Notes: generated by a model not told the origin, from the sequence alone. Shown: positions 42,597-55,916, counted from the stretch's first letter. The stretch: DNA of 64,000 bases from Monoplex corrugatus (GCA_030674185.1 JAPXFY010000030.1:41764943-41828942); one strand, 5' to 3'. Translations and numbers: made by a program.

Positions 42597-44175
42597 ATTT
42601 AAGGGCCACTTCTTCCTTCCTCTCTAATTTTAAGTTGAAATAATTGACAATGTTTAGAATTGATTCTATGTTTTATTTCATCATTTCCACACCTGTTTTG
42701 GAAAAAGAAATTAGCACAATGACCCATTAGTGAACAGCACATGCATTTAAAGGAACATCCCCCCCTTTTCAAAAAACAGAAAGTGTCAGATTTGGCCAAT
42801 CTGTTTTCAATATCGCGTGTGTCCGCCCCGAGCCTGGATGCATGCTTCACAGCGCCGATGCATCGACCCCACAAGGGTACGGAGTGTGTCCTGAGGGATG
42901 GCCGCCCACTCGATCTGCAGGATGTCGACCAGCCTGGCCAGGGTGCCCGGTGGGGGGTGGTTGTCCCTGATGCGCCTCCCGAGCACATCCCAGAGGTGTT
43001 CAATTGGGTTCAGGTCAGGTGAGCACGCTGGCCAGGCCATACGGACGACTTCATGCTGCTCCAGGAAGTCGGTCACAAGGCGTGCTCGATGCGCAGGTGC
43101 ATTGTCGTCCTGGAAGATGGCGCCTTGACCAAGTCCACAAGCGCAGGCAGTGCCACGGCCGCCAGAACCTCGTCCTGGTACCGGACCCCGTTCAGGATGC
43201 CGTCAATGGGGAGCAGGGGGGTCCGGGTACCACGGCTCATGCCACCCCACACCATCACCGACCCGCCGCCGTACCGGTTATGCTCTTGGACAGTGGCGTC
43301 AGCGAACCTCTCCCCTTGACGTCGCCACACTCGAGCCCGGCCATCGTTAAAGGTCAGGGTGAACCTGGACTCATCCGAAAACAAGACCCGGGCCCACTGT
43401 TGCCTTGTCCAGGTCACGTGCTCCCTGGCCCAGGTCATGCGGCGCACTCTGTTGACCGGTGACAGCACGGGTCGGACGGCCGGTCTCCGTGACCTCAAGT
43501 TTGCCTCATGTAGCCGTCTTCTCACCATGCTGCAGCTGATGTTAGCACCTGTTGCGTCCCTCAGCTGACCCCTCAAGGTCACCGCAGTGGATGCCTTTTC
43601 CCTCAGGACGGAGAGGGCAAGGTAGCGGTCTTGCTGTTACTCTGGGTCGACCCGTGTGACGCCTTTCCTGGACTGCTCCAGTCTCATTGAAGCGCTCCAG
43701 CAGTCTCTGGATTGTGGAATGCGACACTTCAAGTCGTCTAGCAACTTCCCGCTGCGCTAGGCCTTCATCAAGCAGAGCGAGGGCTCTCCCCCGCTGCTCA
43801 TCCGTCATCCGTCGTCTTGCAAGCATGGTTAAAACGAACCAAGAACGGGTCCTTTTTATCCTCGTCTGCGGGCAACTTTGGCTGGAGTAGTGTTCAAAAA
43901 GGGCTTGCCTTGCACGTGCAAAGCGAATTTTGTCGCTACCTTGCCTGCGTCGTCAGAGAGACCCTGCTGAAGATTCGACAATTTCGTGTGGAAATTGTCT
44001 TCCTTGGGCCGCCCATTGCAAATCGGCAAATCCCCAAACACGTGCCAAAAGGAAACTGCAATGTTGTCTGAGCTCTTATCCATTCAGTTACGGCAACGAA
44101 TTGGAGAAAAGAGTAAGAGAAAATAGGTTATTTCTCCTTTCAAAAATTGACTCAAAAACGTTCCTGGCCCTTCAA
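42597..44175 (-). mobile_element. Tc1/mariner-type transposon, about 1.58 kb
   Basis: Short imperfect terminal repeats centred on AAGGGCCA are found at 42601-42608 and, inverted, at about 44166-44173. A TA lies outside each end (42595-42596 and 44176-44177). The length fits a complete Tc1/mariner element. Confidence 0.75.
42807..43826 (-). pseudogene. Tc1/mariner transposase, DD34E, frameshifted
   Basis: The N-terminal helix-turn-helix region (43826-43542) reads MTDEQRGRALALLDEGLAQR and VARRLEVSHSTIQRLLERF. The middle frame reads WARVLFSDESRFTLT (first Asp) and GGGSVMVWGGMS. A shifted frame gives FQDDNAPAHRARLVTDFLE (second Asp), then WPACSPDLNPIEHLWD (Glu). There are 34 residues between the second Asp and the Glu. 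Two frame changes (about 43580-43640 and 43075-43140) disable it. The sequence is notably GC-rich beside AT-rich flanks, which suggests recent arrival from another compositional background. Confidence 0.88.
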
Positions 44176-44184
44176 TAATGACGT

Positions 44185-44317
44185 GTAGTATATATATATA
44201 TATACATATATATATATTATATATATACATATATATACATACATACACACATACATAAATACATACATACACACATACATAGTCTACATACACATATATA
44301 TATATATGTGTGTATAT

Positions 44318-44385
<68 letters not shown>

Positions 44386-44390
44386 CGCTC
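44185..44390. repeat. (AT)n/(ACAT)n microsatellite
   Basis: Long AT-alternating run with ACAC-rich centre. Confidence 0.95.
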
Positions 44391-44870
44391 AGCAAATAAG
44401 AGCGAACCAATCAACTGTGAAAATTGGATGCTGTTCATGTTCATGACAATTGCTGGGGAAACGCCGAGGAGGTCAAGATCATTCGTAACATCAGCCTTCA
44501 GAGTCAGGATTCTGCCTTGTCCACGTCGAAGGTTGACACGTCGCTGAGGTTGGCAGACAATATGTCACCCAGGGGAGTGGGACACCTTTCCTGAATTCGA
44601 AGGCTGTGCCCGATCAGTCTCAGTCGGCGTCTTCGAAGCGTCTTGCTCAAGGGTGAGAGCTTACTTCAAGAGTAGAGCGCCTTGGTGATTTTCTCTGGCC
44701 AGTAGATGCCGAGTGCCGAGCGGATCATACGCCGATGAGAAGAGTCGATCAACTTCGAGAGAGTTTCGGTCAGAGGTATGGACTCAAGACCGTAACATAC
44801 GATGCTCTCTACTGCTGCTTTGAAAAGTCTAATCTTGATTTGGTCATCGGCCTTCGAGCTGAAAATGGCT
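44391..44870 (-). pseudogene. LINE C-terminus (family J-like) passing directly into a satellite
   Basis: Minus-strand frame: SSKADDQIKIRLFKAAVESI, SIPLTETLSKLIDSSHRRMI, LSKTLRRRRLRLIGHSLRIQ and further degraded C-terminal blocks down to about 44400. Upstream of LEAIFSSKADDQ the element is abruptly replaced by the CTGCTTCTTGTTGTT satellite, which gives a very long artefactual fused frame. Confidence 0.75.
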
Positions 44871-47800
44871 TCAAGAACAAGAAGCAGAACAACAAGAAGC
44901 AGAACACAAGAAACAACAAGAGGGAACAAAGCAGAACAACAAAAGCAGACAACAAGAAACAGAACAACAAGAAGCAGAACAAGAGCGAAAACAGAAGCAA
45001 ACAACAAGAAACGAAACAACAAAAAAACGAACACAAGAACAGAACAACAAAAGCAGAACAACAAGAAACAGAACAACAAGAAACAGAACAACAACAAGAA
45101 ACAGAAACAAGAAGAACAACAAGAAACAGAACAACAAGAAACAGAACAACAACAAGAAACAGAAAAACAAGAAAAGAACAACAAGAAAAGAACACAGAAC
45201 AGAACAACACAAGAAACAGACAACAAGACAGAACAACAGAAAACACAGAACAACAAGAACAGAACAACAAGAAACAGACAACGAAAGAACAAGAAACAGA
45301 AAACAAAAAAACAGAACAACAAGAAACAGAACAACAACAAAGAACACAACAACAGACAACAAGAACAACAGAAACAGAACAACAACAAGAAACAGAACAA
45401 CAAGAAACAGAACAAAAACAAGAAACAGAACAACAAGAAAAGACAAGAAACAGAAAACAACAAGAACAAAACAAGAAACAACAAGAAAAAACAAAACAGA
45501 ACAGACGAAGCAAGAACAACAACAAGAAACAGAACAACAAGAAACAGAACAACAAAAACAGAACAACAAAAGAACAACAACAACAAGAAACAGAAAAAAC
45601 AAAGAAGAAAAAGAAAGTACACAAAAGAACAAACAACAAAAGACAACAACGCCAGAACACAACAAGAAAACAAAAAACAACAAAAACAGAACAACACAGA
45701 AACAAACAACAACACAGAACAGAACAACAAAAACAAACAACAAACAACAGAAAACAAGAAACAGAACAACAAGAAACAGAAACAACAACAGAACACGAAA
45801 CAGAACAAAACTAAACACAAGAAGACAGAACAACAAGAAACAGAACAAACAGAAGAGAAAGCAGGAACAAACAAGAAGCAGAACAACAAGAAGCGGAACA
45901 ACAAGAAAGAACAGAACAACAAAGCAGAACAGAACAACAGAAACAGAAACAAACAACAAGAAGCAGAACACAGAAGCGGAACAACAAGAAGGAACAACAA
46001 GAAGCAGAACAACAAGAAGCAGAACAAGAAGCAAACAAGAAGAAACAGAACAACAAGAAGCAGAACAAGAAAGCAGAACAACAAGAAGCAGAACAAGAAA
46101 GCAGAACAACAAGAAGCAGAACAAGAAGCGAAAAAACAAACACAGAAGCAGAAGAACAAGAACGAACAGACAGACAACAAGAAGCAGAACAAGAAGCAGA
46201 ACAACAAGAAGCAGAACAAGAAACAGAAACAACAAGAAGCAGAACAAGAAGGGACAGACACAACAAGAAGCAGAAAACAAAAAAAGAAGCAGAACACAAC
46301 AAGAAGCAGAACAAGAAACAGAACAACAAGAAGCAGAACAACAAGAAGCAGAACAACAAGAAGCAGAAGAAGAAACAGAACAACAAGAAGCAGAACAACA
46401 AGAAGCAGAACAACAAGAAGCAGAACAAGAAACAGAACAACAAGAAGCAGAACAACAAGAAGCAGAACAACAAGAAGCAGAACAACAAGAAGCAGAACAA
46501 CAAGAAGCAGAACAACAAGAAGCAGAAGAAGAAACAGAACAACAAGAAGCAGAAGAAGAAACAGAACAACAAGAAGCAGAACAACAAGAAGCAGAATAAG
46601 AACATCTATGATAACAGTAACGGCAAAGATATCAACAAGTCCTCACTAAAATCACCAAGAAGAGTGGCAGGGGAAAAAACCAAGAACAAAAAATAAATCA
46701 GAAACAAAGTAGTATCAAGAACAGGAATATGAAAACTAAACTAGTGGACGAAATCAAATACAACAACAAAGAAGAATCTGAAACGAAATGAAAACGAACA
46801 AGATAAAACAGAAGAAAACAAAACAAAACAACAATAACAACAACAAACCAAAAATAAAGGTAAAACAAAAGGGAAACGGAAGAAAGAAACAAAAAGGTAG
46901 AGCATTCATGACAAGAACAACAGAAACAAGAGAAGAAAAAAACACGAACATAAACAAATTCCGCAAGAAGTCAAAGAAACAAAAGAACAACAAAGTCAAC
47001 AGGAACAAGAGGAGGAACAAGTACAGGAAGAATAAGTGTCGAGGAGCAAAACACATCAGCAAGAATACGATCACAGTATCAACACATGACAGAACCAGAA
47101 CACCAAAGGCACCAAGGAACAGGAAGAAGCAAAAAAGTCTTCAGAGAGAATAAACACAAAACAGAAAAACACGAGAAAAAAGAACAAAAGCAATAAGAAC
47201 TACAAGAGCGGCAAGAACATGAAAAACAAAACCAAAAACAAAAACTTTTTCGGAAGAGAAAATACAGAAAAAAGGCGACAATAGCACGAACATAAAAATA
47301 ACATCAACAAACAGCCGAGCCACAACACCAAGGTCACTAACAATCACACGAGTTACAACGTCAAGTAGACAGAGCAAAAACAAGAAGACAAAGAAAGAAA
47401 CACGCAACGACAGAACGAAATAACTGCTACTATAACAACAAGAAAGAGAACCCATCCACCCACCCACGTTACCCCCCCCCCCCCTCAAAGAAAATAAAAC
47501 ATGAATAAAAAATCAGAAACAATGAAAAAACAAACAACAGAAAACAAGAACAGTACACGGTAAATGGCAAATCTATAATCATTATTGCACTGTCGATAAC
47601 AACAATATCAACATGGATAAACAGATATGAAAAGAAATCAACAACAGCAAGAAAACCAGGATAAACGGAAGAGGAAAATGGACAAGAGGCAAAACAACAA
47701 GAAGAAATATCTATGATAACAATAAGGTCGAAAACAACAAATCGTCAAGAAAAGCACGACGAAGAAGACGAACAGAATAAAAAATTCAACAAAAAGGAAA

Positions 47801-49869
47801 CAAAAAGACGAATAGCAACAGGACAAAGAATAAGAATGAAAACTAAGACTAGGGGACAAAATCAAAAGCGGAGACAACAGAAAAAAGAAAAACAGCCGGA
47901 ACAATATGAAGAAAGCCAGCAACAACACAAAGCAGAACAAGAAAAACAAACAAAAATCTCCCCAGAAAAACAAAAGGGAACGATAGCAGGAAAAGAAGTT
48001 AAAGCATAAATGACAAGAACAATGAAAACAAATGGAAAATAATACGAACATAACCAAAGATATCAAGAAGTTAAAGAAACAAACAAAAAAAAGAAAAAGA
48101 AAAAACACCAACAACAAGAGCAGTAAGAATGAAAAAAAGGAAACACAAAAAGAGATGTTAAACCAAAATATGCAAGTCAAAGAAACAAAACGAACAACAA
48201 CAACAACAGAAGATGACAAAAACCAAAGAAACGAGAGCAGGAAAAAGATTACCCACAACAAAGAGTATAAGAACAATAACAACAAATGGCAGAACCAAAA
48301 CATCAGGAGCACAAGTAATATCAGGAATAAGAAAAATGACAACGCAATACAAAACAAACAAAACACAAAAAACAAACAAAAACCCTAGGGAAAAACAATA
48401 AAAACAAATCGGCAAGACCAATAGGACTAAAAAAGAAAAAAGAAAAAAAAATCAAGGACAGAAAAAACAACCACAACAAAAACCTAAACCTAAGTACAGC
48501 TATGTCAACAACAACAACAACAACACAAAAACTACGACAAATCAACAAAAATGAAAATAAAGAAACCACGAACGGAAACTAAAGTCAATTAGAAGTCGAA
48601 CATACAACCAAACAATAACAAAAACGAACGAGAACCAGAAGAGAAACAAAGACTGAAAGAACGAAATAAAGAGGAAAATCAACAACATAAGAATATCAAC
48701 AGATATACCACAACCCCGAAGAGCATCAACAAGAACAAGAATAAGAAAATACTGAGCAGAACAGAAACAACACGGCAAAAACAAAAACAAAGCGCAAAAC
48801 AGGAGATTAAAATAACAAAAACAATTACAACTGCAACACGAATCACAAACCCAAAATAGAGCAAACAAAACCATACAGTAGCAAAAAAGAAAACTCAAAA
48901 ACAAATGAAAATTACAGAATGCAAACAGAAAGAAAAACAATAAGCAATGGCAAATCCATAACTATTATTACTGCACAATCAATAACGACAGCGTCAGCAC
49001 GGATGAACGATGTGGAAACAAGAACAAATAACAGCATGAGAAGTAGGAGAAAAGAAAGAACAAAAGAGACAAGAAGCAGAACGACAAGAAGCGGAAAAAG
49101 AACATCTGTGATAATATAAACAACAAAAACACCACAAACAAATCACCAAGAAAAGCACAAAGAAGAAGAGTGAAAGAAGAAAAATAAAAAGTACCTCAAA
49201 AGGAAGACAAATATCACAAAGAATAAGATCAAGAATGAAAAATATTAACGAAACGAACATAACTAGGGGCAAAGTCAAAAGTAACAGAAAAAAAACAGAA
49301 TGGAAAACAAAACGAAAAAATGCACACAAATGTACAATAATATCAAAGCCCCGCGAAACAAAAACAATTGAAGGGAAACGAAGAAAAAAGAAGACTGATG
49401 ACAACAATAACAAAAGCAATGCGAAGAAAAGAAAATCATCAGCAAATACAGCAATATCTCAAACTAACAAAAGAACAACAAAAGGGTCAAGAAAAAAAAA
49501 AACGAGCAACAAGCACATGACAGAACTTGAACACCAGAGACACCAAGGAACAGCAACAAACCAAAACATTCAGAGCAGAACTAATAACACAAAAAATAAG
49601 ACAAAAGAGAACAATAAGAGCAACAAGACCAACAAAACCAGCAAACAACAAGAACAACAAAAATGAAAACAAATAACAAAATTAAGAGCAGCACCAAAAT
49701 CAGCAAAATGAAGAAAGTGAACAACTACCAAAGAAAAAGGGGAACAACTACAAAAGTAAGAAGACTATAAAAACACAGAAAGAAATGAACAAAAATAAAA
49801 ACCCACAGCAAATGCATAAGAACAATATCAGCACATGCTAGAACTACAAAACAAGAAAACAATAATAAC
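44871..49869 (+). repeat. A-rich strand-asymmetric satellite domain, left part
   Basis: It begins as a 15-bp array (unit AACAACAAGAAGCAG and variants with AAACAG), most regular at 46300-46595. It then changes into a longer degenerate unit. The landmark AACATCTATGATAA or a variant recurs at 46600, 47705 and 49100, each time after remnants of the 15-bp unit. ATGGCAAATCTATAATCATT recurs with variation at 47563 and 48946. This implies a higher-order period of roughly 1.1-1.4 kb. T is rare on the plus strand throughout. Long ORFs on either strand (Thr-Arg-Ser-Arg, Leu-Phe-Cys) are artefacts of composition. Confidence 0.9.
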
Positions 49870-52122
49870 AGCTTAGCCAGTGAAAGAAAGTTATAAACGC
49901 AATCTCAAATCTATCGACCTCTCCACAGTTTCATCTGATGCCTCCAGCATCCTTTCTGAAAAGTCACATAACCTTGCCGATGAATTCTATTCTACTCTCC
50001 ACCATCTTCTGGACACTCATGCTCCAGCCACAACCGTCTTTTACCTGACCGCCCCCCTACCCCCTGGCTCACTCATGAGATTGCCTGTGCAAAACGTGCC
50101 CGCCGCAGACCAGAGCGCCGTTGGCGCAAATCCAAACTCAATGTACATAGACAACTTTTCCAAGCCTCTAAAACAAAAGTATCCACCCTCATTGCATATG
50201 CAAAACAAGCTATTTCCAAACCAAAATCCTGAATGCCTCTTCTTCAAAAGAACTCTTTACAACCATGAATCATCTCCTTGGCACACGAAAAGATTTACCT
50301 CTCCCAACAAAACACACAAATGAAGAACTCCCATCTGTATTCTCCAAGTATTTCACCACCAAAATACAAACTCTTCGTGACAGGCTTGACAGGACACCCT
50401 GTCAACCATGCCCACCTGACCCTTCCTTCTCTGGCACACCTCTTACTACTTTTACCCCAGTCTCACAAGAAGAAATTCTCAACACAATCAGATCCATGTC
50501 GTTCAAAACCTGCGAACTGGATCCTCTTCCAGGTTCTCTCTACTCCAACTGTCTCCCTACTCTCCTCCCATTCATCACTGACATCATCAACACTTCTCTT
50601 CAAACCGGATTCTTTCAAGTCTGCTATGTTCACCCTCTCCTCAAGAAAACAATTTAGACCCAAATGAACTGAAAAACTACCGGCCTATCTCTAATCTCTC
50701 TTTCTTGCCAAAACTCCTTGAAAAAGTTGTCCTCAACCAGCTGAACTCTCACCTGTCTGCCAACAATCTCCTCAATCCTTTCCTATCAGCCTACCGCCAG
50801 TGCTATAGCACTGAAACTGCCCTACGACACATTCTCAACAATCTCCTCCTTGCAACTGATAGTGGCAAAGTCTCTCTCCTCACTCTCCTCGATCTGTCTG
50901 CAGCCTTTGATACCATTGATCATAGTATTCTCCTTTCTAGACTTCATCATACTTTTGGCATCTCTGACTCTGCTCTCTCCTGGTTCACTTCATATCTATC
51001 AAACAGAAAACAAACTGTTCTCATCAATGGCACTTACTCTCAACCTGCATACCTGATCTGTGGTGTTCCACAAGGATCTGTCCTTGGCCCTGTTCTTTTT
51101 ACTCTTTACGCCTTCCCCCTGTCCACCATCATCAACTTCCACTCTATAAACCACCACTTCTATGCTGATGACACCCAACTTCTAGACAGTGACTCATCTG
51201 ATAATATACAGCGCCTTTGACTCGCACCACTGAGTGTTACTCGGACATTAAGAACTGGATGACATATAATAAACTTCAGCTTAATGACGACAAGACAGAA
51301 ACTATCCTCATTGGCACCCGTCAGAAACTTTCTCAGCTGCCTCCTCTTTCTCTCCCATTATGTAACACATCAGTCCCAATTTCTGATTCAGCTGAAAACC
51401 TTGGTGTCTGCATTGATTCTACCCTCTCCATGAACAACTTTGTTTCTCAAACTGCGAGATCTTGCTACTATCACCTCCATCGTATAAGCCTGATCAGGAA
51501 GTATCTCTCTGTCGAAACAACTGCAAAACTCGTTCTCTCCTTCATAATGTCTCGCATTGACTATTGCAATTCACTCCTGTCTGGTCTTCCTACCTCCACC
51601 ATTCACATCCTACAGCGCATTCAAAACAATGCTGCACGCCTTGTACTCAAAAAGAAAAAAGCTGACCACATATCTCCTCTCCTGGCACAACTTCACTGGC
51701 TCCATGTATCAAAGCGCATACAGTACAAACTAGACACCATGTGCTCAATAACGCAGCCCCCGATTACCTGTCAAGCCTACTTGAGATCTATGTTCCCTCA
51801 TGTACCCTCCGCTCTGCCTCCGATCCTCTGACTTTTCGCTTTCCACGCACTAAGCTCAATACCTATGGTCCACGAGCCTTCTCTGTTTCTGGTCCACTTT
51901 CCTGGAACAAACTTCCTCTCTCAGTCCGTCAGCAACCTACTTTTGTCTCCTTCAATCCGCTCACAAAACTCACCTTTTCTCCTCTGCATAAAATCCTGAC
52001 CTCACTCAACCCCCTCTGCAGCCTGTCTCCACTCGGAGGGGAATCACATTGCATATATATAATTGTATATAATATGCTCTCTATAATTTTCCATTGCTTT
52101 TATTCTTTCTCCCCATTTATAG

Positions 52123-52162
<40 letters not shown>

Positions 52163-52285
52163 TGTGGGGGCGTCGTGCGTGCGTGCGTGCGTGTGTGTGC
52201 GTGCGTGCGTGTGTGTCTGTTTTAGCGCTTAGATTTGATTTTATCAAGATTTTGCGCTATATAAATAAAATATTGTTGTTGTTGT
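49870..52285 (+). mobile_element. L2/CR1-type LINE, 5'-truncated, ending in (TTG)n
   Basis: It has normal base composition inside the A-rich domain. It lacks the endonuclease. The RT lies at 50705-51220: FLSAYRQCYSTETALRHILN, LLDLSAAFDTIDHSILLSRL, CGVPQGSVLGPVLFTLY, then FYADDTQLLDSD with catalytic YADD. An in-frame stop at 51218-51220 is followed by a continuation at 51217-51831 (NKLQLNDDKTETILIGTRQK, NNAARLVLKKKKADHISPLL, LHWLHVSKRIQYKLDTM). Then in another frame come LNNAAPDYLSSLLEIY and AFSVSGPLSWNKLPLSVRQ. The 3' end TGCGCTATATAAATAAA plus (TTG)n is typical of L2/CR1-group tails. A (GT)n microsatellite lies at 52123-52213. Confidence 0.88.
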
Positions 52286-52605
52286 TGTTGTTGAAAAAAA
52301 AAGAAAAAGAAACACAAAAAAGTACCAAAAACAAGAGGAACAAGATTACGAACAGCAAAATCAAAAACGGAGAAAAATCAGAATGTAAATATACAACAAG
52401 TGAAACACAAAACAAACGAACAAAAAGAACAACAAAATCAACAACATACACAGAAAGAAAAACAAGATGAACGATGTACACAAAAAATCCAGACTAGAAG
52501 ATGAAAACTCACAACAGCAAGAGTATAACAACAATATCAACCAAATAGCTGAACTACTTATCAGGATCACCATAATATCGAGAATAAAGAAAATTTAACA
52601 ATCAT
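52286..52605 (+). repeat. A-rich satellite domain, short middle part
   Basis: Same composition as 46.6-49.9 kb, between the LINE and the RTE copy. Confidence 0.85.
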
Positions 52606-53222
52606 CATCATCATCATCATCAGGTGCCCTGCCGCATGGTGTTGGCGACCATGGACTTCCAACCATCTCTATCTCTCGTTGCCCCCAGCATCTCCCCCAC
52701 CCTCCTCATTCCCAGCCACGCTGCAAGTCCGTCCAGCATTCTCTCCCTGGGTCTACCCGGTACTCTCTTTCCCTCCAGCTTCCTCATTGTGACCAGGTGC
52801 TCCAAATCCCCTTTCCTCATAAAATGGCCTATAAATGTTGCTTGTCTTTTCCTAATCTTCCTTATGAGTGATCTACTTGTGTCTGCCTCCATCAAGATTG
52901 TCTCGTTTGTTTTCTTTGCTGTCCATGGAACTCTCAACATTCTTCTGAGAAACCACATCTCGGTTGCCTCGATCCTGCTCTGACTTTGCTTGCTGACTGT
53001 CCACGCCTTGCATCCGTACAACAGTATTGGTTCTATATAACATTCAAGGACTCTCTTTCTGATGTTAATTGATAGGCATTTGTTGGTAAGAATGCTTGTC
53101 ATCTTCTTGAATGCTGTTTTGGTTTGGCCGATTCTGCCAGTATTTTCGATGTGCATCTGCCGTCTGATGAAATGACCGTTCCCAGGTATTTGAACTTATT
53201 AACCTGTGTCAAGGCTGTGATT
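52606..53222 (-). mobile_element. RTE-like 5'-truncated fragment (copy H)
   Basis: The (CAT)n tail is at 52603-52622. The C-terminal domain frame 52620-53156 is intact: GQTKTAFKKMTSILTNKCLS, GCKAWTVSKQSQSRIEATEM and GKRVPGRPRERMLDGLAAWL. Upstream homology stops at AACCTGTGTCAAGGCTGTG, where a T run and A-rich satellite resume. Confidence 0.85.
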
Positions 53223-54497
53223 TTTTTTTAATTTAACAATGCAGAACCAAAAAAAAAAAAAAAGCAAATAAAAAGCAAAAGGGAAAATGACAACCAAAAC
53301 ACACGAGCAAAGGCAAAAAAGGACAGAATCAATATCCAAAGAGCAAAATCAAGAACAAAAACGAAGAAACTACAATTCAAAACACAGGAGCATCAAGAGC
53401 ACCACTACAACAAATCCACAAAAATGCAAATAACAAAACGAAAAACAAAAACCGAAGTCAAATGGAAAACTCAAAAAAGCGCACAAGAATAGCAACAGCA
53501 AAGTCAACAAGAACCCGAAGAAACAAGGACACATATAACGAGATGAAAAGAGCAAAAGCAACAACGAGAACTAAGAATGTCTACTAAGAGCATAAAAAGC
53601 GCAAATAAGAAAACGACTACTGAGCAGAACAGAAACGAGGCAAAAATAACCGCAAAACGGGAGAATAAAACAACAAAAAACTACTACAAACTGCAACTCA
53701 AAACAGAGGCCCAAAGCAAAGCAAAAAAAATAAAATAAAAAAACGTCAACTGCAAGTCACCAAGAAAAGCATGAAGAAAAGGAGTGAAAGGGAGCAATAT
53801 CAAGAACAAGATTACATCAAAAAAAGAAAAGCATCAAAAACGGGATCAAGATTAAAAAAAAAAAAAAACACGGAATGAATATCACAAGGAAACAAAATCA
53901 AAAGCAACAACAAAGTGGGGGGGGGGGGGGGGGGAACACAGCTTAAACAGTAATTAATGGAAAGCAATCAACAAGGAAGCAATCAACAAAATAGAAAAAA
54001 ATGAACAAAAAACAAAAAGCAAAAACAGAAACGGGAAAGAAATACTGATGCTGAAAGAAAGAAAATATGGCAATAGTAACAAGAACAATAGAATCCAAAT
54101 ACGAACAAAAAGGCAACACAATAAGTCAAAAACAAAAACAAAGGAAAGAAGGAATAACATAAGAACGAGAGAAGGAACAAGGACAGGACGAACAAGTACA
54201 AAACAGCAAACTGTACACCAGCAAGAACACATTAGCAATATCAACACAAGACCAGAGCCAGAACACCAGCGCCACCAAGGAACAAGAAGAAAGAAACAAA
54301 ACTTTAGAGGAGAACAAAAACAAGAAAAACAAGAGCAACAAGAGCAGCAAGAACAAGCACAAATACAAAAATAAAAATACCAAAATCAAGAACACCAAGG
54401 TCAACAAGATGAAGAAATTGAACAATCACAAGAACAATAGGAGTAGAAAAGTAAACATCCCCCACCCAACCCGCCCCTCCAAACACACAGACACACA

Positions 54498-54542
<45 letters not shown>

Positions 54543-54595
54543 ACACACACACACACACACACAGACACACAAACACACACACACACACACACACG

Positions 54596-54655
<60 letters not shown>

Positions 54656-55640
54656 GAAACGAAAACACAGCATGAACATAAGAAATGTGAACACATGCTA
54701 GAACTAGAACACAAAGAACACGAAGAAAAATGACAAAGCAAAATGAAAAAGACAAGGAAGAACAACCATCGCTAACAAGAGCATTAAGAAAAAGATAAGC
54801 AAAAGCAACAGGAGAATAAATATCATAACCAAACTGTACAACAAGAAGTCAAACAAGCAAATAAAAAGGAACAACAGACCTACAAAACAAGACAAACGAG
54901 CAGAAGAAATACTGGAACAAGAATAAAACAATATCAACAAATTGTGGATCCACAACATCACGAACACCAGCAGTGTAATTGATCAATAAAATTGCAATGC
55001 AGAACAACAACAAAAATGAAGAAAAAACACATGAGCAAAAGGAACAACAAACAACAAAAGCAGAAAAATACCCAAAAAGAACAAAATCAAGAACAAAGAC
55101 AAAGATACCCAGGACAAAACACAACCACGTCAGCAAAAACAACTACAACAAATCTACAAAAATGAAAGCAAAGTGAGAACAAAAACCAAAGTCAACTAGA
55201 AGTCAAACAAGCAAACGAGAACAGCAACAACAAAGTCAACAAGAACCCGAAGAAAAAGTCCAGATAAGAGCAAGAACAAAAACGACAACAACAAGAACAG
55301 AAGAATAATGTTAACAAGTACCAGAACCACATTACCAAGAGCATGATCAAGAACACAAATAAGATAATAATGAGCAGAACAAAAACAAGACAAAAGAAAC
55401 AACAGAAGAAAAAATCGATGACACAACAACTGCTACAACTACAACAACTAACAGGAACAAAAAACAACAGGCACATGAATAAGAAATTGGCGATTGAAAA
55501 CAAAACAGAATAGAATAACAAACAAAATTAAGACAAAGCAAATGACGACCAGAAGTAAACATACATACAATCAAAAACGCAATATCAGTCAAGACCAAGA
55601 AGAAGAGAAACACGACAAGAAGTGAAATAAAAGAACGAGC
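53223..55640 (+). repeat. A-rich strand-asymmetric satellite domain, right part
   Basis: Continues the AAGAACAACAA style with strong lack of T. The ACCAAGGAACA landmark (also at about 47110 and 49540) recurs at about 54275. It contains a G17-18 run (53917-53934) and a (CA)n microsatellite (54483-54655). It ends abruptly at about 55640, where an RT pseudogene begins. Confidence 0.85.
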
Positions 55641-55644
55641 TTTT

Positions 55645-55916
55645 GAGGGCCACGATCGTGCCTCCATCAGTCCATGTACACCTTCCTTGGCTTAGTGCTA
55701 CTTTACTTTGCATGAGCTCGGGACATGTTCCACGGTTTGTTTGCCCTGGCAGAGCGGACACGCAAGGTCGTCTGATTTCCCCTATTTCACCAGATTCGAG
55801 GGCAAGAGTTAAACAGAACTAAGAATGAAACTGATTCTGACAGTGGCCACCATTCCATCTTAAAACATCTTTCGAGTGCACTTCACATCGAGGTTCCTCT
55901 TTTCTGTGTTATCCTT
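55645..55916 (-). pseudogene. Family X RT pseudogene, C-terminal part (right of the LTR element on the minus strand)
   Basis: Minus-strand reading gives DNTEKRNLDVKCTRKMF, stops, and then ACPLCQGKQTVEHV, SCKVALSQGR and TWTDGGTIVA. The CxxC..H..C block is a zinc-knuckle-like module also seen in the relic at 34.03-34.35 kb. It joins the piece at 59836 across the LTR element. Confidence 0.65.

Noticed and set aside
43542..43826. Bacterial-type contamination because of high GC
   Set aside because: The Tc1/mariner DD34E pattern and flanking TA sites explain it as an animal transposon.
44666..46649. ORFs of 359-615 codons on both strands
   Set aside because: They are translations of the 15-bp AACAACAAGAAGCAG satellite (Thr/Arg/Ser/Asn/Glu or Cys/Phe/Leu runs). 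Only the last 60 or so codons of the minus frame are real LINE sequence.
46698..49672. Lys/Asn- or Leu/Phe-rich ORFs in the A-rich domain
   Set aside because: Composition alone (A-rich, T-poor) removes stops on one strand. There are no motifs, no start context, and repeats are visible underneath.
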